A program made the translations under genes and the position numbers. Positions 1 to 8,573 of a stretch of DNA of 37,212 nt are shown here, piece after piece. This DNA is from Flavobacterium sp. GTDB lineage: Bacteria > Bacteroidota > Bacteroidia > Flavobacteriales > Flavobacteriaceae. The stretch covers positions 1-37,212 of the forward strand of contig NZ_SEBR01000030.1 of assembly GCF_004295795.1 (NCBI RefSeq), given 5' to 3'. The notes below the pieces were generated by a model. It searched no databases and was not told the origin of the DNA. It worked only from the letters and a program-made list of their open reading frames with translations. The stretch's first letter is position 1; the number at the start of each line of letters is the position of its first letter.

Positions 1-29
1 TGCGGCAGCTTCGCTGCCGGATGTTGTAG

Positions 30-1162
30 TTCGTCGCCTTCCGCGGGACTACTTTTGCCTGGCCGCAAAAGTAGCAAAAAGGCCTTGCGGCTGAACCAAA
101 AACGCGACCTGACAGCCTTCAAATTTGGAAAAGAGGCGAACAATGCGCTGTGCTGTTGACGCCTCTTTTTTCCCAAATTTCAAGACGTCAGGTGCCCGCG
201 TTTTGTGCTTAGGCCGCGGACTAATTGGAAGTGTTTATTTGCTTTTTAGCTTGCTTCGCTGCGCTAAAAACGGCTTCGTAGCAAAAAACAGGTGTGTCTT
301 TGACGGAAACAATCGGTTGGCTTTGATTGGGAATCTTAGTTTTTACGTTTGCGCTAAACAACCATTCGGCTCAAAAAGCTTAACATTTTTTACAGAAAAT
401 CTGTAATCAACTCCCGGCTTTTTCCCGGAACTTCGACCAGACCTAACAAATCTTCGAGATTTGTTAGGTCTTAGAAAAATGCGGCTTTCCAAGGGATTTG
501 GATGTGTTTTCGAGGCATAGGTTTTAGAAGATAAAAGTTTCCGGTTGTCTCCTTAGGAAAAACAGCTATGTCTTTAACAGCGAAAATGGGTTGGCTTTGA
601 TCGAGAATCTTGGTTTTTACGTTTTGCCCTAAACAACAATTCGGTTCAAAAACCTTAACATTTTCTACAGAAAATCGGTAATCAACTTTCGGATTTTTCC
701 CCGAACTTCGGCCAGACCTAACAAATCTCAGAGATTTGTTAGGTCTTAGAAAAATGCGGCTTCCCACAGATTTTTGACATATTTTTGGACGTTTCGGAGC
801 ACGGGTTTTAGAAGATAGAAGTTTCCGATGACGACGTTATGGAAACGATTCTCGCGATTGAGGGAAAAGGTAATTCGGAGACACATTTTTCCAAAGCGAC
901 AGCGGCGGAAAAATGTCAATAAAAACTTTCCGATTAGTCCGGCATTTGAGCGTTTTGGCGGGCACCTGACGTCTTGGAAATTCGTGGAATTAAAGGTTGT
1001 TTGAGCGACCCAAAGAGAAAGTCGTTTCGAAGAAAGCCTCCCGCGAGTTCCTTTAATTCCCGAATTTCCAAGGCTGTCGGGTCGCCAAAATCGGTCGTGC
1101 CGCGAGCCTCTTTGTTACTTTTGCGGCGAGGCAAAAGAAGTCCCCGCCGGACAGGCGACGAA
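30..1162 (-). repeat. Palindromic dispersed repeat, copy A (about 1.13 kb)
   Basis: This element begins with ttcgtcgcc and ends with its complement ggcgacgaa at 1154-1162. Both ends continue inward with related inverted sequence around a tacttttgc...gcaaaagta motif. Near the right end a long stem-loop (965-1081) has arms starting cctgac and ending gtcggg. The interior holds two perfect 15-bp palindromes, agacctaacaaatct with its complement, at 439-471 and 714-746, each preceded by a taacattttttacag-like motif. A 10-bp hairpin (129-138 with 160-169) is followed by a T run. Copies B and C share this plan. The strand given is the direction away from the neighbouring asnS stop. No transposase is encoded. 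The ORFs inside look like by-products of the repeat. It is best described as a MITE-like element of unknown activity. Confidence 0.8.
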
Positions 1163-1302
1163 AGAAATTAAAAGCCTGCGGCAGCGCAGCTGCCGAAAAA
1201 AACCAAAAAAAGCGCAGCTTTTTTATTTACGTTTCGAGAGCAAGATTGATTCAGGAAAAACAGAAATTTCTTAAATAAAAAAAAGATCGTCTTACGACAA
1301 TC

Positions 1303-1438
1303 CTAGCCCGGATGCGGGCAACTAGCCTTTTGCAGAAAAAGACGTGATTTTCTTGACTTGAAACAGCGACCAACGGAAGCTCGTTTCAAGACTTAGAAAA
1401 ACCGGTTTTTACAAAAAAGCTAGTGCCTGTCAGCCGGA
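1303..1438 (-). repeat. Gene-end hairpin element, copy 1
   Basis: This 136-bp imperfect inverted repeat lies 45 bp after the asnS stop. On the minus strand the left arm runs ccggctgacaggcactagc and the right arm gctagttgcccgcatccgg, so the RNA would fold into a long stem. An inner hairpin has the perfect 8-bp arms cttgaaac/gtttcaag. Copies 2 (4281-4417) and 3 (35966-36101) have the same plan and the same orientation relative to the gene before them. It could act as a bidirectional terminator, an RNA-stabilising structure or a non-autonomous mobile element; the sequence does not decide between these. Confidence 0.8.
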
Positions 1439-1451
1439 AAAAGCTCCTAAT

Positions 1452-1475
1452 AAAAAAGGCTCCAAAAAAGAAGCC
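1452..1475 (-). terminator. Intrinsic terminator of asnS
   Basis: On the minus strand, 8 nt after the asnS stop, the stem GGCTTC/GGAGCC (one G-U pair) encloses a six-T loop and is followed by TTTTTT. It sits between the gene and hairpin element copy 1. Confidence 0.7.
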
Positions 1476-1482
1476 AATTTTA

Positions 1483-2916
1483 TCAAAATTCCGCATTCTG
1501 CGGCGTGCGCGGAAAAGGAATGACATCGCGAATATTCGTCATGCCGGTAACAAACAAAACAAGGCGTTCAAAACCAAGCCCGAATCCGGAGTGAACCGCG
1601 GTTCCGAAGCGGCGCGTATCAAGATACCACCAGAGTTCTTCTTCGTCGATTCCGAGGACTTTCATTTTCTCCACGAGTACGTCGTAACGCTCCTCACGCT
1701 GCGATCCGCCGACGATTTCGCCGATTCCCGGGAACAAGATATCCATGGCGCGAACGGTTTTTTGGTCTTCGTTCAAACGCATGTAAAACGCCTTGATATT
1801 CGCCGGATAATCGTAAAGAATCACCGGGCATTTAAAGTGTTTCTCGACAAGGAAACGCTCGTGCTCACTTTGCAAGTCGGCGCCCCATTCTTCGATTATG
1901 TATTGGAATTTTTTCTTTTTGTTCGGAGTCGAATCTTTCAGGATGTCGATCGCTTCTGTGTAAGAAACGCGCTTGAAGTTGTTTTCGAGCACGAATTTCA
2001 GCTTCTCGATCAACGCCATTTCGCTTCTTTCGGCTTGCGGTTTCGATTTTTCTTCTTCCAACAAACGCTGCTCCAAAAACTGCAAGTCTTCGGCGCAATT
2101 TTCCAATGCGTATTTCACTACATATTGGATGAAGTCTTCGGCTAAGTCCATATTATCGTCCAAATCATTGAACGCGACTTCGGGCTCGATCATCCAGAAT
2201 TCCGCGAGGTGACGCGACGTGTTCGAGTTTTCGGCTCTGAAAGTTGGTCCGAAAGTGTAGATCTGACCCAACGCCATAGCGAAAGTCTCGCCTTCCAATT
2301 GTCCGGAAACCGTCAAATTCGTGTGCTTTCCGAAGAAATCCTGTTTGTAGTCGATCGCTCCGGTTTCGTTTTTTGGCAGATTGTCCAATGGCAAGGCGGT
2401 AACCTGGAACATTTCGCCCGCACCTTCGGCGTCAGCGCCTGTAATGATTGGCGTGTTTACGTAAACGAAACCTTTGTCCTGGAAATATTTATGGACGGCA
2501 TATGACAAAACCGAACGCACGCGCATAATCGCTCCAAAAGCGTTTGTGCGGACTCTTAAATGTGCGTTTGCACGCAAGAATTCCAACGAGTGCTTTTTGG
2601 GCTGCATCGGGAATTTCTCTGCATCGGAGTCGCCCAAAATCTCGATTGCCTTGACCTGAATCTCGTACTTCTGACCTTTTCCCTGGCTTTCTACCAGATC
2701 TCCCGTTACTGAAATCGCGGCTCCGGTCGTAATGCGCTTCAACGTTTCTTCTGGCGTATTCTCGAAATCCACGACGCACTGGATATTATTCAGGCAAGAT
2801 CCGTCGTTCAATGCGATAAACTGATTGTTTCGGAACGTTCGCACCCAACCTTTGGCTGTAACGTCAGTCAGGGGTTTTGTGCAGCAGAGCAGGTCTTTGA
2901 TTTTCGTGTGGTTCAT
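1483..2916 (-). CDS. asnS: Asparaginyl-tRNA synthetase
   Basis: This cytosolic enzyme charges tRNA-Asn with asparagine using ATP. The 477-aa product has the family's usual length. The N-terminal OB-fold anticodon-binding domain covers roughly residues 15-100 (TAKGWVRTFRNN). The class II catalytic core contains motif 2 at 222-246 (FGPTFRAENSNTSRHLAEF) and motif 3 near 444-470 (GFGLGFERL, then RDVIPFPRTP). The long insert after motif 2 (about 285-345) is typical of bacterial AsnRS forms in Bacteroidota. The start chosen is the ATG of MNHTKIKDLL; upstream in-frame codons do not resemble the family. A possible -7 box lies at 2942-2949 and an intrinsic terminator at 1452-1475. The gene stands alone between repeats A and B, so a deletion by recombination between those direct repeats would remove an essential gene. 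Confidence 0.97.
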   Translation of the reverse strand: MNHTKIKDLLCCTKPLTDVTAKGWVRTFRNNQFIALNDGSCLNNIQCVVDFENTPEETLKRITTGAAISVTGDLVESQGKGQKYEIQVKAIEILGDSDAEKFPMQPKKHSLEFLRANAHLRVRTNAFGAIMRVRSVLSYAVHKYFQDKGFVYVNTPIITGADAEGAGEMFQVTALPLDNLPKNETGAIDYKQDFFGKHTNLTVSGQLEGETFAMALGQIYTFGPTFRAENSNTSRHLAEFWMIEPEVAFNDLDDNMDLAEDFIQYVVKYALENCAEDLQFLEQRLLEEEKSKPQAERSEMALIEKLKFVLENNFKRVSYTEAIDILKDSTPNKKKKFQYIIEEWGADLQSEHERFLVEKHFKCPVILYDYPANIKAFYMRLNEDQKTVRAMDILFPGIGEIVGGSQREERYDVLVEKMKVLGIDEEELWWYLDTRRFGTAVHSGFGLGFERLVLFVTGMTNIRDVIPFPRTPQNAEF

Positions 2917-2941
2917 TTTTTGAATACAATTTTTACGGATG

Positions 2942-2949
2942 CAAATATA
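2942..2949 (-). promoter_or_regulatory. Possible -7 box of the asnS promoter
   Basis: The minus strand reads TATATTTG, matching the Bacteroidota TAnnTTTG box, 25 bp before the asnS ATG. No clear TTTG -33 element is seen at the expected distance, so the call rests on the -7 box and its position. Confidence 0.45.
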
Positions 2950-3083
2950 TGGTCTAAAATTATCATTTTTTCTATTATTCAGGATTTCTGTGAAACCGGG
3001 CCTTTTACTCTCGAGTCGCATAGAACTCGCTCCGCTGGGTTGGTTTTTTTTGCTGGCTGCCGCCGTAGCGTGCTTTGATTTCT

Positions 3084-4140
3084 TTCGTCGCCTTCCGCGG
3101 GTTAGTGTTGATTGAGAATTTCAAGTTTGCACGTTGGCGCGAAACACCATTTCAATCAAAAACCTTAACATTTTTTACAGAAAATCTGTAACCGACTCCC
3201 GATGTTTTCCCCGAACTTCGCCCAGACCTAACAAATCTCGGAGATTTGTTAGGTCTTAGGAAAATGCGGCTTGCGACAGTTTTTCAACATGCTCTTTGGT
3301 CTTTTCATCGCACGGGTTTTGGAAGATAGGAGTTTTCGGTTGTCTTCATAGTAAAAAAGCTATGTCTTAAACGGCGACGATGGGTTGGCGTTAATCGAAC
3401 GTCTCAGGTTTTCACGTTGGCGCGAAACAATCGCACGATCAAAATCCTTAACATTTTTTACAGAAAATCTGTAATCAACTCCCAGTTTTTTCCCCGAACT
3501 TCGCCCAGACCTAACAAATCTCAGAGATTTGTTAGGTCTTAGTAAAATGCGGTTTGCGACAGATTTTCGATATGTTTTTTGGCCGTTTCGAAACACGGGT
3601 TTTCAACGCCCTAAGTTTCCGGCGGCGACGCTATGGAAACGATTTTGGCGATTGAGGAAATTTGGTGTTCGGAGACACATTTTTCCAAAGCGACAGCGAG
3701 GGAAATCGAGGCCCGAGCAGAGAGCAAGTCGTTTCACAAAAATCTCCGGGCCCGAAGATTCAACAAAGTTAAAAATGTCAATAAACACTTTCCGCTTAGT
3801 CCGGCATTTGAGCGTTTTGGCGAGCACCTGACGTCCTGGAAATTCGCGACCCGAGCAACGCGAACTGACGGAGCTTGCGTAGTAAATTAAAGGTTGTTTG
3901 AGCGACCCAAAAGTGAGTCGTTTCGGGAAAACTTTCCCGCGAGTTCCTTTAATTCCCGAATTTCCGAGGCTGTCAGGTCGCCAAAATCGGTCGTGCCGCG
4001 AGCCTTTTTGTTACTTTTGCGGCGAGGCGAACCGAGGAACGAGGTTCACTGACCCGAGCGCAGCGAACTGGCGAAGCAATCCTTTAAAAAACAATAAAAA
4101 TCAATGAAGTAAAAGTAAGCCCCGCCGGACAGGCGACGAA
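3084..4140 (-). repeat. Palindromic dispersed repeat, copy B (about 1.06 kb)
   Basis: It has the same ttcgtcgcc...ggcgacgaa ends as copy A and the same relative orientation. The left arm is cut short: after ttcgtcgccttccgcggg the sequence passes straight into the core. The core is present twice, with perfect 15-bp palindromes at 3224-3256 and 3507-3539. The right stem-loop (about 3827-3976) carries an extra segment containing acccgagcaacgcgaactga. Near the right end (about 4027-4113) there is a further insert, aaccgaggaacgaggttcac through aaaaatcaatgaagtaaaag, shared with copy C but absent from A. No gene is supported inside. It lies between the serine hydrolase 3' end and the asnS 5' end. 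Confidence 0.8.
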
Positions 4141-4280
4141 AGAAATTAGAAGCCTGTGGCAGCGCAGCTGCCGAAAAAAGCAAAATAAGCTAAGCTTATT
4201 TATTTAGGTTTCGAGAGTGAGAGTGGTTCAGTAAAATGATCAATTTCTTAAAGAAAAAAAAGATCGTCTTACAACAATCC

Positions 4281-4417
4281 CTAGCCCGGATGCGGGCAAC
4301 TAGCCTTTTGCAGAAAAAACCGAATTTTTCTTGACTTGAAACAGCGACCGCAGGAAGCTCGTTTCAAGACATAGAAAAACCGGATTTTTAAAAAAAGCTA
4401 GTGCCAGTTAGCCGGAA
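4281..4417 (-). repeat. Gene-end hairpin element, copy 2
   Basis: This is a close copy of the element at 1303-1438, starting ctagcccggatgcgggcaac on the plus strand and ending gctagtgccagttagccgg. It keeps the inner cttgaaac/gtttcaag hairpin. It lies just beyond the serine hydrolase terminator. The flank agatcgtcttac.acaatcc (about 4261-4280) is shared with copy 1 but not copy 3. Confidence 0.8.
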
Positions 4418-4424
4418 TCAGCTT

Positions 4425-4453
4425 CAAAAAAATCGGAAAAAATAGTATTTCCG
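4425..4453 (-). terminator. Intrinsic terminator after the serine hydrolase
   Basis: On the minus strand the 6-bp stem CGGAAA/TTTCCG with an 8-nt loop is followed by ATTTTTTT, about 80 nt after the hydrolase stop and directly before hairpin element copy 2. Confidence 0.55.
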
Positions 4454-4533
4454 AAAAGAATTCCCGGAATCGGTCATCAGCACGTAAGAATTTTAGTGCT
4501 TTATCGATTGCTTTAAGCATGCAAAAAGCGATA

Positions 4534-5835
4534 TCAAACGACTTTTTGCAACATCAATTTGATTCCGTTTTGCTCGAAGAAAATCAGGTTTTGGTTGAAT
4601 TCGAGATTGATACCGAGTGGTTTGAAATAGAATTTGTTGGTTGCTGACGGCGTCATCGGGAAAGCGACTTCTGCCAAAACGTCCAGACACATCAAATCTC
4701 CGGATTTCTGCATGTAAAATTCGAGTTGCAAGGCGCGATCGTTCGACTGGAATTTCCCCACATATTTCTCGAGATCATCGGTCTTGACGAAAAACGGCAA
4801 AACTTGGTTTTCGGAATAGATCGCATCGAGAATCCCGACATAAAGTTCGTTGTGTTCCAGGCGATGTCCGTTTATGCAAATGGCCACATTGATGTCGTTT
4901 TGCTTGTCATAAAGCGCGATGGTATGCCAGCCGGAAGCGTCACCGGCGTGTCCGTAGAACATTCGGCCTCTGAAAGGAATCGGCATCAAATTGCGTCCCC
5001 ATTCTTCATTTTCGCCCGGAATCATTTTTGCGAGCGATGCTTTTTTGACGATCTTGCCGTGAAACAATTGGTGCATAAAACGGTTCAATTGCGCCGGAGT
5101 GGCCGAAATATCTCCAACGCCAATCGAGTTGGCGTAATCGTAGTCGACCATTTTCGTCCAGACTTTGTTGCGATAGTTGTAAGGTTCGGAAATGTTTGTC
5201 GGATTGGTGTCGGCGGCGGCGAGATCGCCAAGTTTGTTGGGCGAAATGATGTGTTTTTGGATGATTTTACCAAATGTGGAATGGTACTTTTTTTCGACAA
5301 TTTCTTTTAGCAGATAAAACGCCGAATTCGAGTATTTTACACCAGTTCCGGGCTCGAATTTCAAACCTTGTTTCTCGATTTCAGCTAGAATTTCCTGCTT
5401 CGGAACTTTTACCGAAAGCCATTTTACGGAGTCGTTTTTGAGAATATAATCTTTGAGGCCGCTCGTGTGTTCGAGCATTTGTTTGATCGTGATCTTGTCC
5501 GATTTTGGGAATTTCGGGTAGAATTCGGAGAGTTTCGTGTCGAGCGAAAGTTTTTTGGCTTCGATCAATTTCCAGATCATGGCCGCGGTGAAGACTTTGG
5601 TGATCGATCCGACCTGGTATTTTGTCGATGCGTCGACCTTTAGGTTGGGATTCGCACTTTGGCCGAAGTCGCGTCTGTAAACTTCTTCTCCGTGTTTGAA
5701 AACTGAAATCGATCCGACGCCTTGGTCGTAAGCTTCGAGATTGTCGAGGTAAGCATCGATTTTCCTGGCGTCGATGTGTTGCGCATCCGCGAAAGCGAAA
5801 ACGAACAAAAGCAAAAATGGGATAAAATGTCTCAT
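4534..5835 (-). CDS. Exported serine hydrolase, class C beta-lactamase/DD-peptidase fold
   Basis: This 433-aa protein belongs to the beta-lactamase-related serine hydrolases (PF00144 type). Residues 1-18 (MRHFIPFLLLFVFAFADA) look like a signal peptide. The catalytic SxxK is SITK at 77-80, the YxN-type motif is YSN at 168-170, HTSGL lies at 123-127, and the third motif is probably GHAGDASGW at about 296-303, with HAG in place of KTG. Residues from about 354 form a separate C-terminal beta-rich domain. The substrate cannot be read: family members act on peptidoglycan peptides, D-amino-acid peptides or esters, and resistance to beta-lactams should not be assumed. The ATG at 5835 is preferred over an in-frame TTG at 5844. 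It lies 87 bp after the MMPL exporter on the same strand and may share its transcript. Confidence 0.88.
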   Translation of the reverse strand: MRHFIPFLLLFVFAFADAQHIDARKIDAYLDNLEAYDQGVGSISVFKHGEEVYRRDFGQSANPNLKVDASTKYQVGSITKVFTAAMIWKLIEAKKLSLDTKLSEFYPKFPKSDKITIKQMLEHTSGLKDYILKNDSVKWLSVKVPKQEILAEIEKQGLKFEPGTGVKYSNSAFYLLKEIVEKKYHSTFGKIIQKHIISPNKLGDLAAADTNPTNISEPYNYRNKVWTKMVDYDYANSIGVGDISATPAQLNRFMHQLFHGKIVKKASLAKMIPGENEEWGRNLMPIPFRGRMFYGHAGDASGWHTIALYDKQNDINVAICINGHRLEHNELYVGILDAIYSENQVLPFFVKTDDLEKYVGKFQSNDRALQLEFYMQKSGDLMCLDVLAEVAFPMTPSATNKFYFKPLGINLEFNQNLIFFEQNGIKLMLQKVV

Positions 5836-5922
5836 AAAAAACAAGACGGGAATGCTTGCGAAATGGTTGGTCAGGTCAGATTTTAAAATTGCGGATTTTT
5901 GAATTTTCGCCGATAAATCGCA

Positions 5923-8349
5923 TCATTTCAAGTCTTTGTGATTTGGCAAATTTTCGATTTCCTCGTCGGTATGTTCGGCAATGTCGATAAGCGACGGTTT
6001 CATTTCCTGTTCGTTGATCAGCGATTTGTTCAGCGTCAAGACCAACGCCGGAAGCAACATCAGGTTCGACAACATTCCGCAAAGCAACGTCAGCGAAACC
6101 AGTCCGCCGAGTGCGACCGTTCCTCCAAAATCAGACAACATGAAAACCGAAAATCCAAAGAAAAGCACGATCGAAGTATAGAACATGCTCAATCCGGCGT
6201 CGCTGAAAGTCGCGTAGACCGAGCGCCTGATGCGCCAATTATTGCGTTTGAGTTCCTCGCGATATTGGGCCAAAAACCGCAAAGTGTCGTCGACCGACAT
6301 TCCGAAAGCGATCCCAAAAACCAAGATGGTGCTTGGCTTGAGCGGAATGTCCAAAAAGCCCATCAATCCGGCGGTCAAAAGCAAGGGCAGCATATTGGGA
6401 ATAAGCGAAACCAACACCATTTTGAACGATCGGAACATGAAGGCGACGAGCAATCCCGTAAGGGCAAAGGCGAACAATAAGGACGAAAGCAAGTTGTCAA
6501 GCAAATAACCCGTGCCTTTTTGAAACACCAAAGATCTTCCGGTCACGATCACGTTGAATCTTTCTTTCGGGAAGATTTTTTCGGCTTCGGTCTTGATCCT
6601 TTTTTCGATCGCCGGAATTTGTTCTCCGTTCTCATCGCGCATGAAGGCTGTAATTCTCGCGAATCTTCCGGTAGAATCGACGTATGATTTCATTAGATTC
6701 TGTTTACCGCCTTTGGTCGCATTTTTAGCGTACGACAAAATAAACGATTGCTCCTGAGAAGTCGGAAGCTCGAAATAATCCGGGTTGCCGTTGTAATAAG
6801 CTTGCTTGGAATATTTGACCAGACTTACGACCGAAACTGGTTTGGACAATTCCGGAATCTCGTTGATTTCCTTTTCGAATTCCTCCATTTTGTGCAAGGT
6901 CGAAAGTTTGAGAATGCCTTTCGGATGTTTACAGTCGATCATGATCTCAAGTGGCATGACGCCGTCGAATTCCTGCTCGAAAAACACGATGTCCTTGAAA
7001 AACGGCGTCTTTTTGGGCATGTCTTCGATCAGACTTCCGGAAATGCGCATTTGTGAAATTCCGAGCAGCGCAATCACCATAAGCCCAATTGCGATCACGT
7101 AGATCGAGAAGCGTTTGTGTTTTACGGTGTCGAGAATCCAGTCCATGAAACCTTTGACCGAACCGCGTTCCAAGTGGCGCAGATGACGTGGTTTGGGCGC
7201 CGGAATATAACTGTGGCAAATCGGGATCAAGACCAAGGCCAGGAAAAACAGTCCCAAAATGTTGACTGCTGTGACGTTCCCGAATTCTATCAGAAGTTTG
7301 TTGTTCGATGTGATGAAAGTCGCAAAACCTATCGCCGTGGTGACATTCGTCATGAAAGTCGCCATCCCGATTTTGGTCGTAACGCGCTGCAAAGCCTTGG
7401 CCTTGTTGCGGTGCACGAAATATTCCTGATGGTATTTATTGGTCAGGAAGATGCAGTTCGGAATCCCGATCACGATCACCAAGGCTGGAACCATGCCGGT
7501 CAAAACGGTGATTTGGTAATTGAAAAGTCCGAGGAATCCGAATGACCAAAGCACGCCAATGACCACGATCAAAACCGAAATCGCCGTGGCACGAACACTT
7601 CTGAAGAAGAAAAAGAACAAAAGTGAAGTCACCAAAAGTGAGGCGCCAATGAAAAGCCCGATTTCTTTTTTGATCGTCTCGGCGCTCAAAGTCCTGATGT
7701 AAGGCATGCCCGAAACCTTGGGTTTTATGCCGGTTTCCTTCTCGAAATCGGCAATTGCCGGAACAAGTTTTTTCAGCACGAAATCCTTGCGGGCAAGCGT
7801 GTTCACGATTTTTTTGTCGAGGTAAACCGCCGCGCGCACCGTTCCCGATTTCTTGTTGAAAAGCAAGCCTTCGTAAAACGGCAGGTCGTTCAAAAGTTGG
7901 GTTTGCAGCGATTTGAGGTAAGCCGGATCCTGGGTTTTGGAAATATCGGTAAACTCGGCGAGCTCGAAAGTCTGGAGCGAATCGTTCTTTTGGAGTTTCT
8001 TGAGATTGTGTATATCGACGACCAGATCGACGTTTTTGTCGGCTTGGATATTCGTCATGAGTTTCGTCCAACTCCTGAAAATCTTTGGTGTAAAGAGTGT
8101 CGAGTCTTTGAGTCCGATGACGATCAGGTTACCTTCTTCGCCGAATCTATCGAGGAAAGCGTTGTATTCGATGTTCGTCGGATCGTCGGCCGGAAGCAAA
8201 TTCGCCTCGGTATAACTGAACCTGATGTGTTTCCATTGTCCGATGAGCAAAGCCGTGATGACAGCCACCAAAATCAGCATCAAAATCTTGTTGCGCAACA
8301 CGATTCGCGCGATAAGTTCCCAGGTGCCCAAACTAGACCACTTTGCCAT
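5923..8349 (-). CDS. MMPL/RND-superfamily exporter
   Basis: This inner-membrane protein of 808 aa has the two-fold repeated RND layout: a first membrane helix at about 20-40, a large extracytoplasmic domain, a cluster of helices at about 225-390, then a second helix near 420, another extracytoplasmic domain and a final cluster at about 620-780. It fits the MMPL/COG1033 group, which moves lipids or other hydrophobic molecules using the proton gradient; RND pumps of the AcrB type are much longer. The second half contains VFGIAFGMSVDDTLRFLAQY, with acidic residues in a membrane helix as expected for proton coupling. The ATG of MAKWSSLG at 8349 is preferred over a TTG at 8370. It diverges from the antiporter at 8574. 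The substrate is unknown. Confidence 0.88.
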   Translation of the reverse strand: MAKWSSLGTWELIARIVLRNKILMLILVAVITALLIGQWKHIRFSYTEANLLPADDPTNIEYNAFLDRFGEEGNLIVIGLKDSTLFTPKIFRSWTKLMTNIQADKNVDLVVDIHNLKKLQKNDSLQTFELAEFTDISKTQDPAYLKSLQTQLLNDLPFYEGLLFNKKSGTVRAAVYLDKKIVNTLARKDFVLKKLVPAIADFEKETGIKPKVSGMPYIRTLSAETIKKEIGLFIGASLLVTSLLFFFFFRSVRATAISVLIVVIGVLWSFGFLGLFNYQITVLTGMVPALVIVIGIPNCIFLTNKYHQEYFVHRNKAKALQRVTTKIGMATFMTNVTTAIGFATFITSNNKLLIEFGNVTAVNILGLFFLALVLIPICHSYIPAPKPRHLRHLERGSVKGFMDWILDTVKHKRFSIYVIAIGLMVIALLGISQMRISGSLIEDMPKKTPFFKDIVFFEQEFDGVMPLEIMIDCKHPKGILKLSTLHKMEEFEKEINEIPELSKPVSVVSLVKYSKQAYYNGNPDYFELPTSQEQSFILSYAKNATKGGKQNLMKSYVDSTGRFARITAFMRDENGEQIPAIEKRIKTEAEKIFPKERFNVIVTGRSLVFQKGTGYLLDNLLSSLLFAFALTGLLVAFMFRSFKMVLVSLIPNMLPLLLTAGLMGFLDIPLKPSTILVFGIAFGMSVDDTLRFLAQYREELKRNNWRIRRSVYATFSDAGLSMFYTSIVLFFGFSVFMLSDFGGTVALGGLVSLTLLCGMLSNLMLLPALVLTLNKSLINEQEMKPSLIDIAEHTDEEIENLPNHKDLK

Positions 8350-8367
8350 TCCTTGTTTTTGAGGTCG

Positions 8368-8375
8368 CAAATTTA
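8368..8375 (-). promoter_or_regulatory. Possible -7 box for the MMPL exporter
   Basis: The minus strand reads TAAATTTG, matching TAnnTTTG, 18 bp before the chosen ATG. No clear -33 element is seen. Its closeness to the start codon implies a very short leader, as is common in Bacteroidota. Confidence 0.4.
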
Positions 8376-8544
8376 GGCAATCGCCGACGGTTTTACCCTG
8401 CGAGTCCTTTGTTATTATTGAAGATTTGACGGAATTTTAACAGATGCCGCTTTCTCGAGAAAATTTCATGCAAAGAATCGAGCGTTTTCCCAAATTCTTT
8501 GTCGCGGTCAAGCCGATGCGAAACGTTCTCGCAGGCAAAATCCG

Positions 8545-8552
8545 TATATTTG
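8545..8552 (+). promoter_or_regulatory. Possible -7 box for the first antiporter
   Basis: TATATTTG matches the Bacteroidota -7 consensus and lies 21 bp before the antiporter ATG. A TTTG at the standard -33 distance is not obvious. Together with the box at 8368-8375 it suggests two divergent promoters in this 224-bp gap. Confidence 0.5.
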
Positions 8553-8573
8553 GACGCTTTCGACCAACCGAAC

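Noticed and set aside
934..1134. A 66-aa minus-strand ORF in repeat A, nearly the same as the end of an ORF at 36016-36465 in repeat C
   Set aside because: The similarity follows the repeat DNA, including its stem-loop arms, and the upstream parts differ. No start signal or domain supports a gene.
1423..2145. A 240-aa plus-strand ORF opposite asnS
   Set aside because: It is antisense to well-conserved asnS codons; composition and lack of any motif mark it as a shadow.
4534..5835. Calling the serine hydrolase a beta-lactamase resistance gene
   Set aside because: The fold is shared by many esterases and peptidases, and the third motif is HAG, not KTG; resistance cannot be inferred.
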